DNA of 64,000 nucleotides from positions 124,001 to 188,000 of the forward strand of contig NZ_ATWN01000005.1 of assembly GCF_000421265.1 (NCBI RefSeq), given 5' to 3'. This stretch comes from Thalassospira lucentensis MCCC 1A00383 = DSM 14000. Lineage in GTDB: Bacteria > Pseudomonadota > Alphaproteobacteria > Rhodospirillales > Thalassospiraceae. Both the position numbers and the translations under genes were made by a program. Positions 1 through 10,573 of this stretch are shown here, piece by piece; position 1 is the stretch's first letter, and the number at the start of each line of letters is the position of its first letter. The notes beneath the pieces were generated by a model, which was not told the origin of the DNA, ran no database searches, and saw nothing but the letters and a program-made list of their open reading frames with translations.

Positions 1-634
1 GTTCGGTAATCGGCGTATCAACAACACGCTTGTCACCAAACTCATCAAGCAGACCCTGGGTAACTTTGTAGGCCCCCTGGTACTCCGCAACTTCTTCGCC
101 CATGACAAAGACGTTTTCATCACTGCGCATTTCTTCGGCCATTGCATCACGCAAGGCTTCACGCACCGACTGGGTTTTAAAGCTGGTGTAGGTTTTCTCA
201 TCCTGCGTTGCGTTAACAACACTCATGGCGCGCGGATCAGACTCCGCACGTTCAATCGTACCACTTGCGGAAACCGGGGCGGCCTTTGCCGTGCTCGGTG
301 CCGGTGTTTCTTTTTCTTCGGCGGGTGCCGGTGCGGCTTCTGCTTTGGGCGCAGGTGACGCAGAAACATTATCAAGTGCAGACGCATCCTCGTCTTCGTC
401 GAGGATGTACGCGATGACTGCATTCACCGCGACATTTTCGGTACCTTCAGCGATCACGATCTTGCCCACAGTACCTTCATCGACAGCTTCGACTTCCATC
501 GTCGCCTTGTCGGTTTCAATTTCTGCGAGGACGTCACCGGATGCGACAGTGTCGCCTTCCTTGACAATCCATTTGGCAAGCGTGCCTTCGGTCATGGTCG
601 GCGACAGCGCCGGCATCAAAACTTCAATCGGCAT
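1..634 (-). CDS. pdhB: Pyruvate dehydrogenase E1 subunit beta with N-terminal lipoyl domain (partial, 3' end outside window)
   Basis: This is the beta subunit of the E1 component of pyruvate dehydrogenase, which decarboxylates pyruvate with thiamine diphosphate. The frame reads leftwards from an ATG at 634 and runs off the window after about 211 codons. Residues 1-80 form a biotinyl/lipoyl domain with the lipoylation motif ETDKATME (lysine about 43). An Ala/Pro/Glu-rich linker follows to about residue 130, and then the E1 beta domain begins ([31 protein letters not shown]). A lipoyl domain fused to E1 beta is the usual alphaproteobacterial form. The start is preceded by a purine-rich GGAGAGAGGG. 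It lies 54 bp downstream of pdhA on the same strand, so the two are very probably cotranscribed, with pdhC expected beyond the edge. Confidence 0.95.
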   Translation of the reverse strand, partial: MPIEVLMPALSPTMTEGTLAKWIVKEGDTVASGDVLAEIETDKATMEVEAVDEGTVGKIVIAEGTENVAVNAVIAYILDEDEDASALDNVSASPAPKAEAAPAPAEEKETPAPSTAKAAPVSASGTIERAESDPRAMSVVNATQDEKTYTSFKTQSVREALRDAMAEEMRSDENVFVMGEEVAEYQGAYKVTQGLLDEFGDKRVVDTPITE

Positions 635-688
635 TGTTCCCTCTCTCCCGGGAAAAATCGTTCAAAAGCGGTTCGCGATAGCTTGCGA

Positions 689-1699
689 TCACGCGTCGAT
701 CAGAATATCGGTAAACAGCTGCGAAACATCCGGTTCCGGGCTGTTCTGTGCGAACTCGGCCGCTTTTGCGACGTCGGATTTCACTTCCTTGTCGATATCT
801 TTCAGGCCAGCTTCGTCAATGATGTCGCCATCAATAAGAAGCTTTTTGACCATATCGATCGGATCGTGTTCTTTGCGCATCTTGTCGAGTTCGTCCTTGG
901 TGCGATATTTCGCAGGATCCGACATCGAATGACCACGATAACGATACGTTTTCAGCTCAAGGATATAAGGGCCCTTGCCTGCGCGGCAGTGTTCAACCGC
1001 ACGTTCGCCAGCGGCTTTCACCGCCAGAACATCCATACCGTCAACCTGTTCACCCGGAATGCCATAAGCAGAGCCGCGCTGATAAAGATCAGGACTGGAT
1101 GAATGACGCTGGGTAGAGGTACCCATGGCGTACTGGTTGTTCTCGATGCAATAAATCACCGGAAGCTGCCAGAGTGCGGCCATATTGAAGGACTCGTATA
1201 CCTGCCCCTGGTTGACGGCACCGTCACCAAGATAGGTCAGGCAGACCTTGTCTTCACCGCGATATTTGTAATTGAAGGCAATACCGGTCCCAAGCGGAAC
1301 CTGTGCGCCAACGATACCATGTCCGCCATAGAAATTCTTTTCCTTGGAGAACATATGCATCGAGCCACCCTTACCTTGGGAGTACCCGCCTTCGCGTCCT
1401 GTCAGCTCTGCCATCACGCCACCGGCATCCATGCCACATGCAAGCATATGTCCATGGTCACGGTAACTGGTGACAACACCATCGTCGCCGGTAACAGCAG
1501 CCTGCATGCCGACAACGACTGCTTCCTGCCCGATGTAAAGGTGACAGAAGCCACCGATGAGACCCATGCCATACAGCTGACCGGCTTTTTCTTCAAAGCG
1601 ACGGATCAGAAGCATTTCACGGTAATATTTGAGGAGATCGTCACTGCTCGCCTGATTGTCGGCGCGCGTTGTGGCGCGTTTGCGTTTCGTGGTCGCCAT
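689..1699 (-). CDS. pdhA: Pyruvate dehydrogenase E1 subunit alpha
   Basis: Alpha subunit (336 aa) of the thiamine-diphosphate-dependent E1 component, partner of the beta subunit encoded just downstream. After a basic N-terminal tail (residues 1-15) come the family blocks RRFEEKAGQLYGMG, GFCHLYIGQEA, SYRDHGHMLACG and the TPP/Mg motif GDGAVNQG followed by IENNQYAMGT. The phosphorylation-loop-like YRYRGHSMSDP lies towards the C-terminus. Length is normal for the heterotetrameric E1 type. The ATG follows a strong ribosome-binding site (GGGAGG). A 567-bp AT-rich non-coding stretch precedes it, so the pdh operon promoter probably lies there. Confidence 0.97.
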   Translation of the reverse strand: MATTKRKRATTRADNQASSDDLLKYYREMLLIRRFEEKAGQLYGMGLIGGFCHLYIGQEAVVVGMQAAVTGDDGVVTSYRDHGHMLACGMDAGGVMAELTGREGGYSQGKGGSMHMFSKEKNFYGGHGIVGAQVPLGTGIAFNYKYRGEDKVCLTYLGDGAVNQGQVYESFNMAALWQLPVIYCIENNQYAMGTSTQRHSSSPDLYQRGSAYGIPGEQVDGMDVLAVKAAGERAVEHCRAGKGPYILELKTYRYRGHSMSDPAKYRTKDELDKMRKEHDPIDMVKKLLIDGDIIDEAGLKDIDKEVKSDVAKAAEFAQNSPEPDVSQLFTDILIDA

Positions 1700-2266
1700 G
1701 TTTCCTCCCGGTGGATGGCTGTCGCTTAAGCATCATGTATGAGCGCTTAATTCGGTACTGGACCACCGAAATGACTACCTAAAACCACGTGGAAGGGCAA
1801 GTAATCTAACACTGAATAAACCTTTGTTTTGCAACGCACAATTGCTGATAAACCATAAAATGGTTAATTATCGCAATTTCACAAATATACAGATTTTCAG
1901 AGTTTTCAGCTACTTGGGGCGATCCTTTAAAATCCGTTCATTCCCTCACGTCACAAATGCTATGCTTTTATGAACATAATATCGCATAGCCGTAAAAGAA
2001 CAAATACAACCCCAGAAGGCATTCAATATCAACGCCCTCAACTGTTTTCCTGAGGAATTGGCATTTCAACCAAAAGTCAGTTGAAACAAAACCTTATCCA
2101 AAGGGATTTATTACTGAAGCCATTTCACAACTATAAATATTCACATCAAGCACAGGATTTGTGCCAAACCGGTGCCAAAACGGCAAAAGTTACAATAGTT
2201 GCAATCAATGGATTCTCCGGCCTGTTTTAAAGCACCGGAAGAAACGATGACGTAGTGCCGGGGAGA
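1700..2266. other. AT-rich intergenic region upstream of pdhA
   Basis: No convincing gene is visible in these 567 bases, which are clearly richer in A/T than the flanking genes. The stretch holds three small repeat structures. An inverted repeat has GCTATGC at 1959-1965 and GCATAGC at 1984-1990. A second has TTTCAAC at 2064-2070 and GTTGAAA at 2080-2086. A tandem pair of near-identical 11-mers, GTGCCAAACCG and GTGCCAAAACG, sits at 2161-2182. The region separates the end of the ftsB-like gene from the pdh operon and must hold the pdhA promoter and leader. I could not single out a promoter with confidence. Confidence 0.6.
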
Positions 2267-2617
2267 TTACTTCTGCGCTGTGATGGTTGCGGTGTCGCTG
2301 TAGCCATCATGATGGAAGATAATCACATCATCTGGATGGGCGGCATTAAGCATCGCGCGCGCGCGTTCATCAAGCAGATCAGGGTCAAGATGCTTGGCGC
2401 GCAAGGACACAACATGTTGTTCAAGCAGTTTGCGCTTTTGCGTCGTCTCATCGCGGACCAAAGCAATCTCGGTGACACGATCCTGCATCGACCAATAGGT
2501 CAAAAGACCGCGATCACCTTCCACACTATGGAAGATGAAATACGCCATTACTGTAAATGCGATGACCGGTGCAACAGCCTGTTTAAGGCGACGAAAGACC
2601 GGTGATGTTGAAGACAT
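2267..2617 (-). CDS. ftsB: FtsB/DivIC-family septum formation initiator protein
   Basis: Small bitopic membrane protein (116 aa) of the FtsB/DivIC family, which in known bacteria joins FtsL and FtsQ in the divisome. A short cytoplasmic N-terminus is followed by one hydrophobic segment (about residues 15-32) and the motif GLLTYWSMQDRVTEI. A heptad-like helical stretch (about 45-80) and a C-terminal block LDERARAMLNAAHPDD complete it. Length and topology fit the alphaproteobacterial form. It sits between eno and pdhA, the conserved alphaproteobacterial location, which supports the call. It is separated from eno by a strong terminator, so it probably has its own promoter in 2618-2935. Confidence 0.88.
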   Translation of the reverse strand: MSSTSPVFRRLKQAVAPVIAFTVMAYFIFHSVEGDRGLLTYWSMQDRVTEIALVRDETTQKRKLLEQHVVSLRAKHLDPDLLDERARAMLNAAHPDDVIIFHHDGYSDTATITAQK

Positions 2618-2939
2618 TTACCCCTGCCCGTGCGCACAAAGCCGATTTGACGGCTTAAAAAGTTATTCCGGCTCCGCAACATGAAAACAACATACGTTAT
2701 TCTCATGCCTTATCAGGTAGATAACACCTGCTAAGGTCAAAAGCCGGGTAATATTACCCGTCAAGTAACACCCAAACGCGTAAAAATAGAGTTAACCGCG
2801 CGCTTCAAACGCACAAAAATACGGTCAAACAGGTAATTCTGAATTAGGGAAATGGGGCAGCAAGAGTACGTATGAGCAGCCGCCTCATCCGCCACTGGCG
2901 CGGCGTTCCGTCTTTTGTGACACCGCTCATTGCACATGG
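2618..2939. other. Intergenic region upstream of ftsB with two palindromes
   Basis: No gene is supported here; an open frame starting at 2872 on the plus strand crosses the enolase terminator and coding sequence and looks spurious. Two inverted repeats stand out: CAGGT/ACCTG with a 7-nt spacer (2714-2730) and a perfect 16-bp palindrome at 2745-2760. The minus-strand promoter of ftsB is expected in this stretch. Confidence 0.55.
2745..2760. promoter_or_regulatory. Perfect 16-bp palindrome, possible operator of ftsB
   Basis: The bases CGGGTAATATTACCCG read the same on both strands with no mismatch. The site lies about 130 bp upstream of the ftsB start codon, in a non-coding stretch that must carry its promoter. 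A dimeric regulator binding site is the simplest reading. The cognate protein is unknown. Confidence 0.4.
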
Positions 2940-2975
2940 AAAACGGGCCGCCCCGGAAATTCCCGGAACGGCCCG
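2940..2975 (-). terminator. Intrinsic terminator of eno
   Basis: On the minus strand a long GC-rich hairpin with outer arms CGGGCCG/CGGCCCG continues through further CG pairs to an AATT loop. It is followed by TTTT. It lies about 35 bp after the enolase stop codon. Confidence 0.85.
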
Positions 2976-3010
2976 CCTTAACATCTATCGATCTTTAAAA
3001 CCGATACGGC

Positions 3011-4334
<1,324 letters not shown>

Positions 4335-4350
4335 GGGTTACAGCAAAAAC

Positions 4351-4379
4351 AATGCCGCCAGACATGTTCTGGCGGCATT
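4351..4379 (-). terminator. Intrinsic terminator of kdsA
   Basis: The 12-bp perfect stem AATGCCGCCAGA/TCTGGCGGCATT has a 5-nt loop. On the minus strand it is followed by GTTTTTG. It begins about 8 bp after the kdsA stop codon. On the plus strand it is followed by TTTATTTT, so it could work in both directions. Confidence 0.75.
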
Positions 4380-4386
4380 TTTATTT

Positions 4387-5259
4387 TCAGACGTCAAACA
4401 TATCCAGACGAACCGGGTTGGCTTTGGCCACCTTGTCGAGTTCCATCAGGACCGAAAGAACTTCGGGGAGTTTGTTCAACGGAATTTGGTTCGGGCCATC
4501 GGAGATGGCCGTCGCCGGGTTATCGTGGGTTTCGATAAACAGTGCCGCGATACCAACCGCAACGGCCGCACGCGCAAGGACCGGCGCGAATTCGCGCTGG
4601 CCACCTGATGTGGTGCCCTGACCGCCCGGCTGTTGAACCGAATGGGTTGCATCAAAGACAACTGGATAGCCCTGACGGGCCATGGTGGGAAGTCCGCGGA
4701 AGTCTGTAACAAGCGTGTTATAGCCAAAGCTGGTTCCACGATCACACAGCATAATATTTTCATTGCCGGTAGCAGCAATATTGTTGGCCACATTGGCCAT
4801 GTCCCAAGGCGCCAGGAATTGCCCCTTTTTGACATTAACCACGCGCCCGGTTTTGCCCGCCGCCTGCAAAAGATCGGCCTGACGGCACAGGAATGCCGGG
4901 ATCTGCAGGATATCGGCAACTTCACCAACAGCCGCACACTGATCAGGCAAATGCACATCGGTTACAATCGGAAGGCCGGTCTTGTCTTTGACTTCGGCCA
5001 GAATATCAAGCCCCTCGGACATACCAACACCGCGTTTTGACGTCGTGCTGGTCCGGTTGGCTTTATCAAACGAGCTTTTATAGACAAGCCCAATGCCCAT
5101 CCCCTCGGAAAGTTCCTTAAGGGCGATGGCCATTTCAAGCGCATGCGCACGGCTTTCAATCGCGCACGGGCCCGCCAATACAGCAAACGGCCGGTCATTG
5201 GCGATTTCGATATTTCCGACTTTAACGGTTTTGATTTCGGTCACTTCACTGACTTTCAC
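4387..5259 (-). CDS. kdsA: 3-deoxy-8-phosphooctulonate (Kdo-8-P) synthase
   Basis: Condenses phosphoenolpyruvate with arabinose 5-phosphate to Kdo 8-phosphate, the precursor of the inner-core sugar of lipopolysaccharide. The 290-aa protein has the class I DAHP/Kdo8P synthase blocks AGPCAIESR, VYKSSFDKANRTS, VTDVHLPDQC, AFLCRQADLL, NVKKGQFLAP and FDATHSVQQPGG. The asparagine in NVKKGQF marks the metal-independent type of Kdo8P synthase. It starts 29 bp after pyrG, so the two are probably cotranscribed, and a terminator follows its stop. It joins the lipid A genes further along this window in building lipopolysaccharide. Confidence 0.96.
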   Translation of the reverse strand: MKVSEVTEIKTVKVGNIEIANDRPFAVLAGPCAIESRAHALEMAIALKELSEGMGIGLVYKSSFDKANRTSTTSKRGVGMSEGLDILAEVKDKTGLPIVTDVHLPDQCAAVGEVADILQIPAFLCRQADLLQAAGKTGRVVNVKKGQFLAPWDMANVANNIAATGNENIMLCDRGTSFGYNTLVTDFRGLPTMARQGYPVVFDATHSVQQPGGQGTTSGGQREFAPVLARAAVAVGIAALFIETHDNPATAISDGPNQIPLNKLPEVLSVLMELDKVAKANPVRLDMFDV

Positions 5260-5288
5260 TCAAGGCTTCAGGCACGCACGTTATAGGG

Positions 5289-6926
<1,638 letters not shown>

Positions 6927-6990
6927 TCATCTCAAAGCACAAAGCCTCGGTTCCAATGCAGTGCATCATGAACCGGGAAATACAACAATC

Positions 6991-7019
6991 AAAAAATGAG
7001 GCGGCAAGTTTGCCGCCTC
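6991..7019 (-). terminator. Intrinsic terminator of secG
   Basis: The 9-bp stem GAGGCGGCA/TGCCGCCTC has a 4-nt loop and is followed on the minus strand by ATTTTTTG. It lies 20 bp after the secG stop codon, between secG and pyrG. Confidence 0.85.
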
Positions 7020-7038
7020 GGGTCGTCGGTTATTTTGT

Positions 7039-7401
7039 CTAGCGGGTCGGAGCCGCGGGCCCGGTATCCTCAGCGGGTTCAGTAACCGCTGGGGCATCCG
7101 TGGTCGCCGAGGACGATGCTGCCGGAGCCTGTTCCAAGATGGAAGCTGGCTTGGTGTGGCTATTGGACTGGAGGGCCAGGATGATGCTGGTGATCATGAA
7201 CGCGCCGGCCAGTATCGCAGTCGTGCGGGTCAGCAAGTTTGCAGCACCGCGTGAGCTCATCACGCCAAAACCGCCGCCGCCTCCGCCGCCACCGCTGTTA
7301 CCACCGATACCAAGCCCACCGCCCTCGCTGCGCTGTACGAGAATGACGGCAATCATGCCAAGCGCGAGAAGAAGGTGAATTACCAGAATAACTGTTTGCA
7401 T
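7039..7401 (-). CDS. secG: Preprotein translocase subunit SecG
   Basis: Small inner-membrane subunit of the SecYEG protein-conducting channel. The 120-aa protein has two hydrophobic segments (about residues 3-21 and 55-77). Between them is the conserved VQRSEGGGLG, followed by an unusually pure glycine run, and then MSSRGAANLLTRTTAILA. The C-terminal tail beyond residue 85 is Ala/Pro/Thr-rich and low in complexity, as is common in alphaproteobacterial SecG. It lies 97 bp downstream of tpiA on the same strand and ends in its own terminator. The tpiA-secG-pyrG neighbourhood is conserved in the class. Confidence 0.95.
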   Translation of the reverse strand: MQTVILVIHLLLALGMIAVILVQRSEGGGLGIGGNSGGGGGGGGFGVMSSRGAANLLTRTTAILAGAFMITSIILALQSNSHTKPASILEQAPAASSSATTDAPAVTEPAEDTGPAAPTR

Positions 7402-7498
7402 GGTGTCGAAACTCTTGTCCTAACTTCCGATCCGAACGCAACCTGCCCCGGATCGGGCATAAATTTGATGCGTATTTAACCCGTTTTATGGCTGTTGG

Positions 7499-8254
7499 CT
7501 AGGCGCAAGTTTCAATAATTTTCCAAAAATCATCAACCTTGAGGCTGGCCCCGCCGACCAAAGCACCGTCAACATCTTCGACAGCAAGCAATTCCGCCGC
7601 GTTGGACGGTTTGACCGAACCACCATAAAGAATACGGAATTCATCACCGTCTTCAAAACGTTCAACAAGTTCGGCACGAATTGCGGCATGAACCTTGGCA
7701 ACTTCGGCAACACTGGCCGTCCGCCCGGTGCCAATGGCCCAGACCGGCTCATAGGCAATAATCGTGTTTTTCGCCGTCGCCCCATCGGGCACCGACACGG
7801 CAACCTGACCATTAACCACCGCAAGCGTCGCCCCAAGATCACGTTCCTGTTCGGTTTCACCAACACAGACAACCGCTGCCAACCCCGCATCATGTGCGGC
7901 GATGGCCTTCAGACGGATGGTGGTGGAACTTTCATCGTGATCGGCACGACGCTCGGAATGTCCGACAAGAACATAACCCGCGCCAATGTCAGCCAGCATC
8001 GGTGCAGCCACATCCCCGGTATGCGCGCCTGACGTCGCAACATGGCAATCCTGCCCGCCGACCATCACCGCACTGTCTTTGGTCGCCGCAACAACCTCGG
8101 ACAACAGAGTTGCTGGCGGACAGACAAGAACGTCACAGCCCAAAACCCCGCGTTCGCCCGCCTTGGCCGCAAGGGCCGTAGCCAGCGCGACACCATCCGC
8201 GCGCAAACAGTTCATTTTCCAGTTTCCGGCGATCATGGGACGGCGTTGGGTCAT
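7499..8254 (-). CDS. tpiA: Triosephosphate isomerase
   Basis: Interconverts dihydroxyacetone phosphate and glyceraldehyde 3-phosphate. The 251-aa TIM barrel begins with AGNWKMN, which holds the catalytic lysine. It shows the histidine motif VLVGHSERR, the catalytic glutamate block [15 protein letters not shown] and the phosphate-binding [14 protein letters not shown] near the end. All key residues are present and length is normal. The gene is divergent from the ppiD-like gene and is followed on the same strand by secG. Confidence 0.98.
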   Translation of the reverse strand: MTQRRPMIAGNWKMNCLRADGVALATALAAKAGERGVLGCDVLVCPPATLLSEVVAATKDSAVMVGGQDCHVATSGAHTGDVAAPMLADIGAGYVLVGHSERRADHDESSTTIRLKAIAAHDAGLAAVVCVGETEQERDLGATLAVVNGQVAVSVPDGATAKNTIIAYEPVWAIGTGRTASVAEVAKVHAAIRAELVERFEDGDEFRILYGGSVKPSNAAELLAVEDVDGALVGGASLKVDDFWKIIETCA

Positions 8255-8589
8255 GGATGTGGTCCTCTTGCTGGGTCAGGGTCAAACAGGCTCGGTATCT
8301 CTAACAAATGCGTCGTCGGGCGCATAGCCCGGTTACGATCCGTTACATTCTATCTTGATACGCGGTTTCTAGCACGCGGCATGCTCTGCGCCAAGCCCCG
8401 GAAACGGTGGTGATATGGCCCTTGTTTTGTCCTGCTTATTTGTTCTATGTAATCGGATGTTGCCGGGGGTACCTCTCGCCATTAAGATGCGCGACAATTC
8501 CGAACCGGGTTCCGTACCGTGACGGACAAAATTATAACCTGTCGAGACACCATTTCGACACCAAACCACGAATTGTTAGGCTTATTCAT
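8255..8589. other. Divergent intergenic region between tpiA and ppiD
   Basis: These 335 bases separate two divergent genes. The frame of the ppiD-like gene stays open upstream to 8407, but those codons do not look like an N-terminus of the family. A weak candidate promoter for the rightward gene is TATAAC at 8533-8538 with TTCCGT 17 bp upstream. I see no RNA gene. Confidence 0.4.
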
Positions 8590-10482
8590 ATGCTTGCTGG
8601 CATTCGCAAATTTTCGAAATCAATCTTTGCCAAAATCATCTTTGGCCTGATTGCATTGAGCTTCGTCGGCTGGGGCCTCAATGCGTCCATGCTTGACCTT
8701 GGAACATCACGTCAAGTCGCGGAAATCGGCAATCAGTCGATCACCCCCGTCGAACTGGACCGCGCTTTCCAGCGCAGTGTTCAGAACATGCGTAATGTGT
8801 TTGGTCCGAACTTCAACCAGCAGCAGGCCGTGCAAATGGGCCTCCTGAACAATACGGTTCAGTCACTGGTTTCCCAGAAGATCATGCGTGAAGACGCACG
8901 CGACAAGGGCATTGGCATCAGCGATGAAAAAGTCCGTGACGCCATCTTTGCGTCGGACAATTTCAAAGACCCGGCAACCAACCAGTTCAGCCGTGATCGT
9001 TTCATGCAGTCGCTCTATGCCGCAGGTTACACGGAACAGGAATTCATCGACGGCGTGCGTGGCGATCTTATGAGCCAGCAGATCGTTGGCAGCCTGACCG
9101 GCACTGCCGCAGTTCCTGAAATTATGGCACAGCAGATCGTTTCATATCGGAACGAACAGCGTTCGGGGTCATTCTTTACCCTTAACCGCGCAGAGTTTGA
9201 CGACATCGCAACCGCCGATGACGCCACCCTTCGCAAATATCACGAAGACAATGCCCAGCAGTTTACCGCACCTGAAACCCGTGACGTCACCTTGGCGACA
9301 CTGTCTTCTGCGGATCTGATCAGCACAATCAACGTGACCGACGCAGAAATCCTCGAATCCTATAACCAGCGCATTGCCGAATTCCAGACACCGGAAAAAC
9401 GCACCGTGCAGCAGATCCTGTTTGCCCCGAACGAAGAACAGACAGCCAAAGACGCTTACAAACGTCTGCAAGAAGGCGCTGACTTCATGGACGTCGCCAA
9501 AGAAGCCGGCATGGATAGCTCGATGGTTAATCTGGGTGAATTCACTGCCAATGACATTCTTCCTGATTTGCGCGATGCGACCTTTGATCTGCCTGAAGGT
9601 GGTGTTTCCGAACCGGTTGAAACCGCACTTGGCTGGCATATCCTGCGTGTTCCGTCGATCACAGCAGGCAAAACCCAGTCACTTGATGACGTTCGCGACA
9701 CCGTTGTTGATGGCTTGAAACAGTTCAAAGCCGAAGACGCGATTTATGATCTTGCCGTCACCTTCGACGAAGAACTTGGTGCAGGCACCCCGATCAAAGA
9801 TGCCGCACGCGAGGTCGGGGCAAAAACCTATGACCTGTCGGGCGTTGTCCGTGGCGAAGGTCTGGCCGGTCAAACCATCGATGGTTCGGATGAAATCAAC
9901 GCCAAAATCTTTGAACTCGAAGGTGGCGAAGAAAGCCTGCTTGAAGAAACTGCAAACGGCGTACGCTATGTCCTGCGGGTAAACCAGATCACCCCGTCAG
10001 CCTTGCGTCCGTTTGAGGACGTACGTGACGAGGTTGTGGCCGCATGGACAACCGATGAACGTCAACGCCTGATGCTTGCCAAGGCCGAAGAACTGGCCAG
10101 TGACATCAACAACACAGGTGCAGACATCGCCACCACGGCGGCCAATGATGGGGCGGAAGTCAAACAAAGCGGCCTGACCAAACGTGACGGCAATGGACTT
10201 AACGATGACGTTAGCCCATCTGTTGCCGCTGCCCTGTTCTCGCTTGAGGATGGCAAGGCCAAAGCACTCCAGACCAGCGAAAACGTTGTCATCGTCAAAC
10301 TTGATGACATCAAGGCTGCCAATACGGACACCGCGGATGCGGCCCCTGTCACCGATGAGCTTAAACAAGCCATCAATCAGGACATCCTCGCGCAGTATCT
10401 TGATTACCTGAACGAGGAAATCTCGGTCAGCATCAACAACAGCGTGATCAACGGGCTGTATGCGCCCGCCGCGGCAAACTAA
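8590..10482 (+). CDS. ppiD: PpiD-like SurA_N/parvulin peptidyl-prolyl isomerase, membrane-anchored
   Basis: Periplasmic folding factor anchored in the inner membrane (about 630 aa). I chose the ATG at 8590 because the protein then starts MLAGIRKFSKSIFAK, followed at once by a single membrane segment (about residues 16-34), exactly the PpiD layout. A SurA_N-type helical region follows (NQSITPVELDRAFQRS). The parvulin domain begins at about residue 260 (KRTVQQILFAPNEEQ, ending GWHILRV), and a long helical C-terminal half completes the protein. Its parvulin catalytic histidines are only partly obvious, so chaperone activity may matter more than isomerase activity. It ends at a strong terminator shortly before trpE. 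Confidence 0.88.
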   Translation: MLAGIRKFSKSIFAKIIFGLIALSFVGWGLNASMLDLGTSRQVAEIGNQSITPVELDRAFQRSVQNMRNVFGPNFNQQQAVQMGLLNNTVQSLVSQKIMREDARDKGIGISDEKVRDAIFASDNFKDPATNQFSRDRFMQSLYAAGYTEQEFIDGVRGDLMSQQIVGSLTGTAAVPEIMAQQIVSYRNEQRSGSFFTLNRAEFDDIATADDATLRKYHEDNAQQFTAPETRDVTLATLSSADLISTINVTDAEILESYNQRIAEFQTPEKRTVQQILFAPNEEQTAKDAYKRLQEGADFMDVAKEAGMDSSMVNLGEFTANDILPDLRDATFDLPEGGVSEPVETALGWHILRVPSITAGKTQSLDDVRDTVVDGLKQFKAEDAIYDLAVTFDEELGAGTPIKDAAREVGAKTYDLSGVVRGEGLAGQTIDGSDEINAKIFELEGGEESLLEETANGVRYVLRVNQITPSALRPFEDVRDEVVAAWTTDERQRLMLAKAEELASDINNTGADIATTAANDGAEVKQSGLTKRDGNGLNDDVSPSVAAALFSLEDGKAKALQTSENVVIVKLDDIKAANTDTADAAPVTDELKQAINQDILAQYLDYLNEEISVSINNSVINGLYAPAAAN

Positions 10483-10493
10483 TCATCCAACGC

Positions 10494-10529
10494 AAAGGGC
10501 GGCTTGTTTAAACAGGCCGCCCTTTTTCT
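10494..10529 (+). terminator. Intrinsic terminator after ppiD
   Basis: AAAGGGCGGC and GCCGCCCTTT pair around a short AT-rich loop with one internal mismatch near the loop. The hairpin is followed by TTCTT. It lies 12 bp after the ppiD stop and 45 bp before the trpE start. Confidence 0.8.
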
Positions 10530-10573
10530 TATAAAATCCACCCACGCCACAAGACCGGAAATCGGACATCCCC

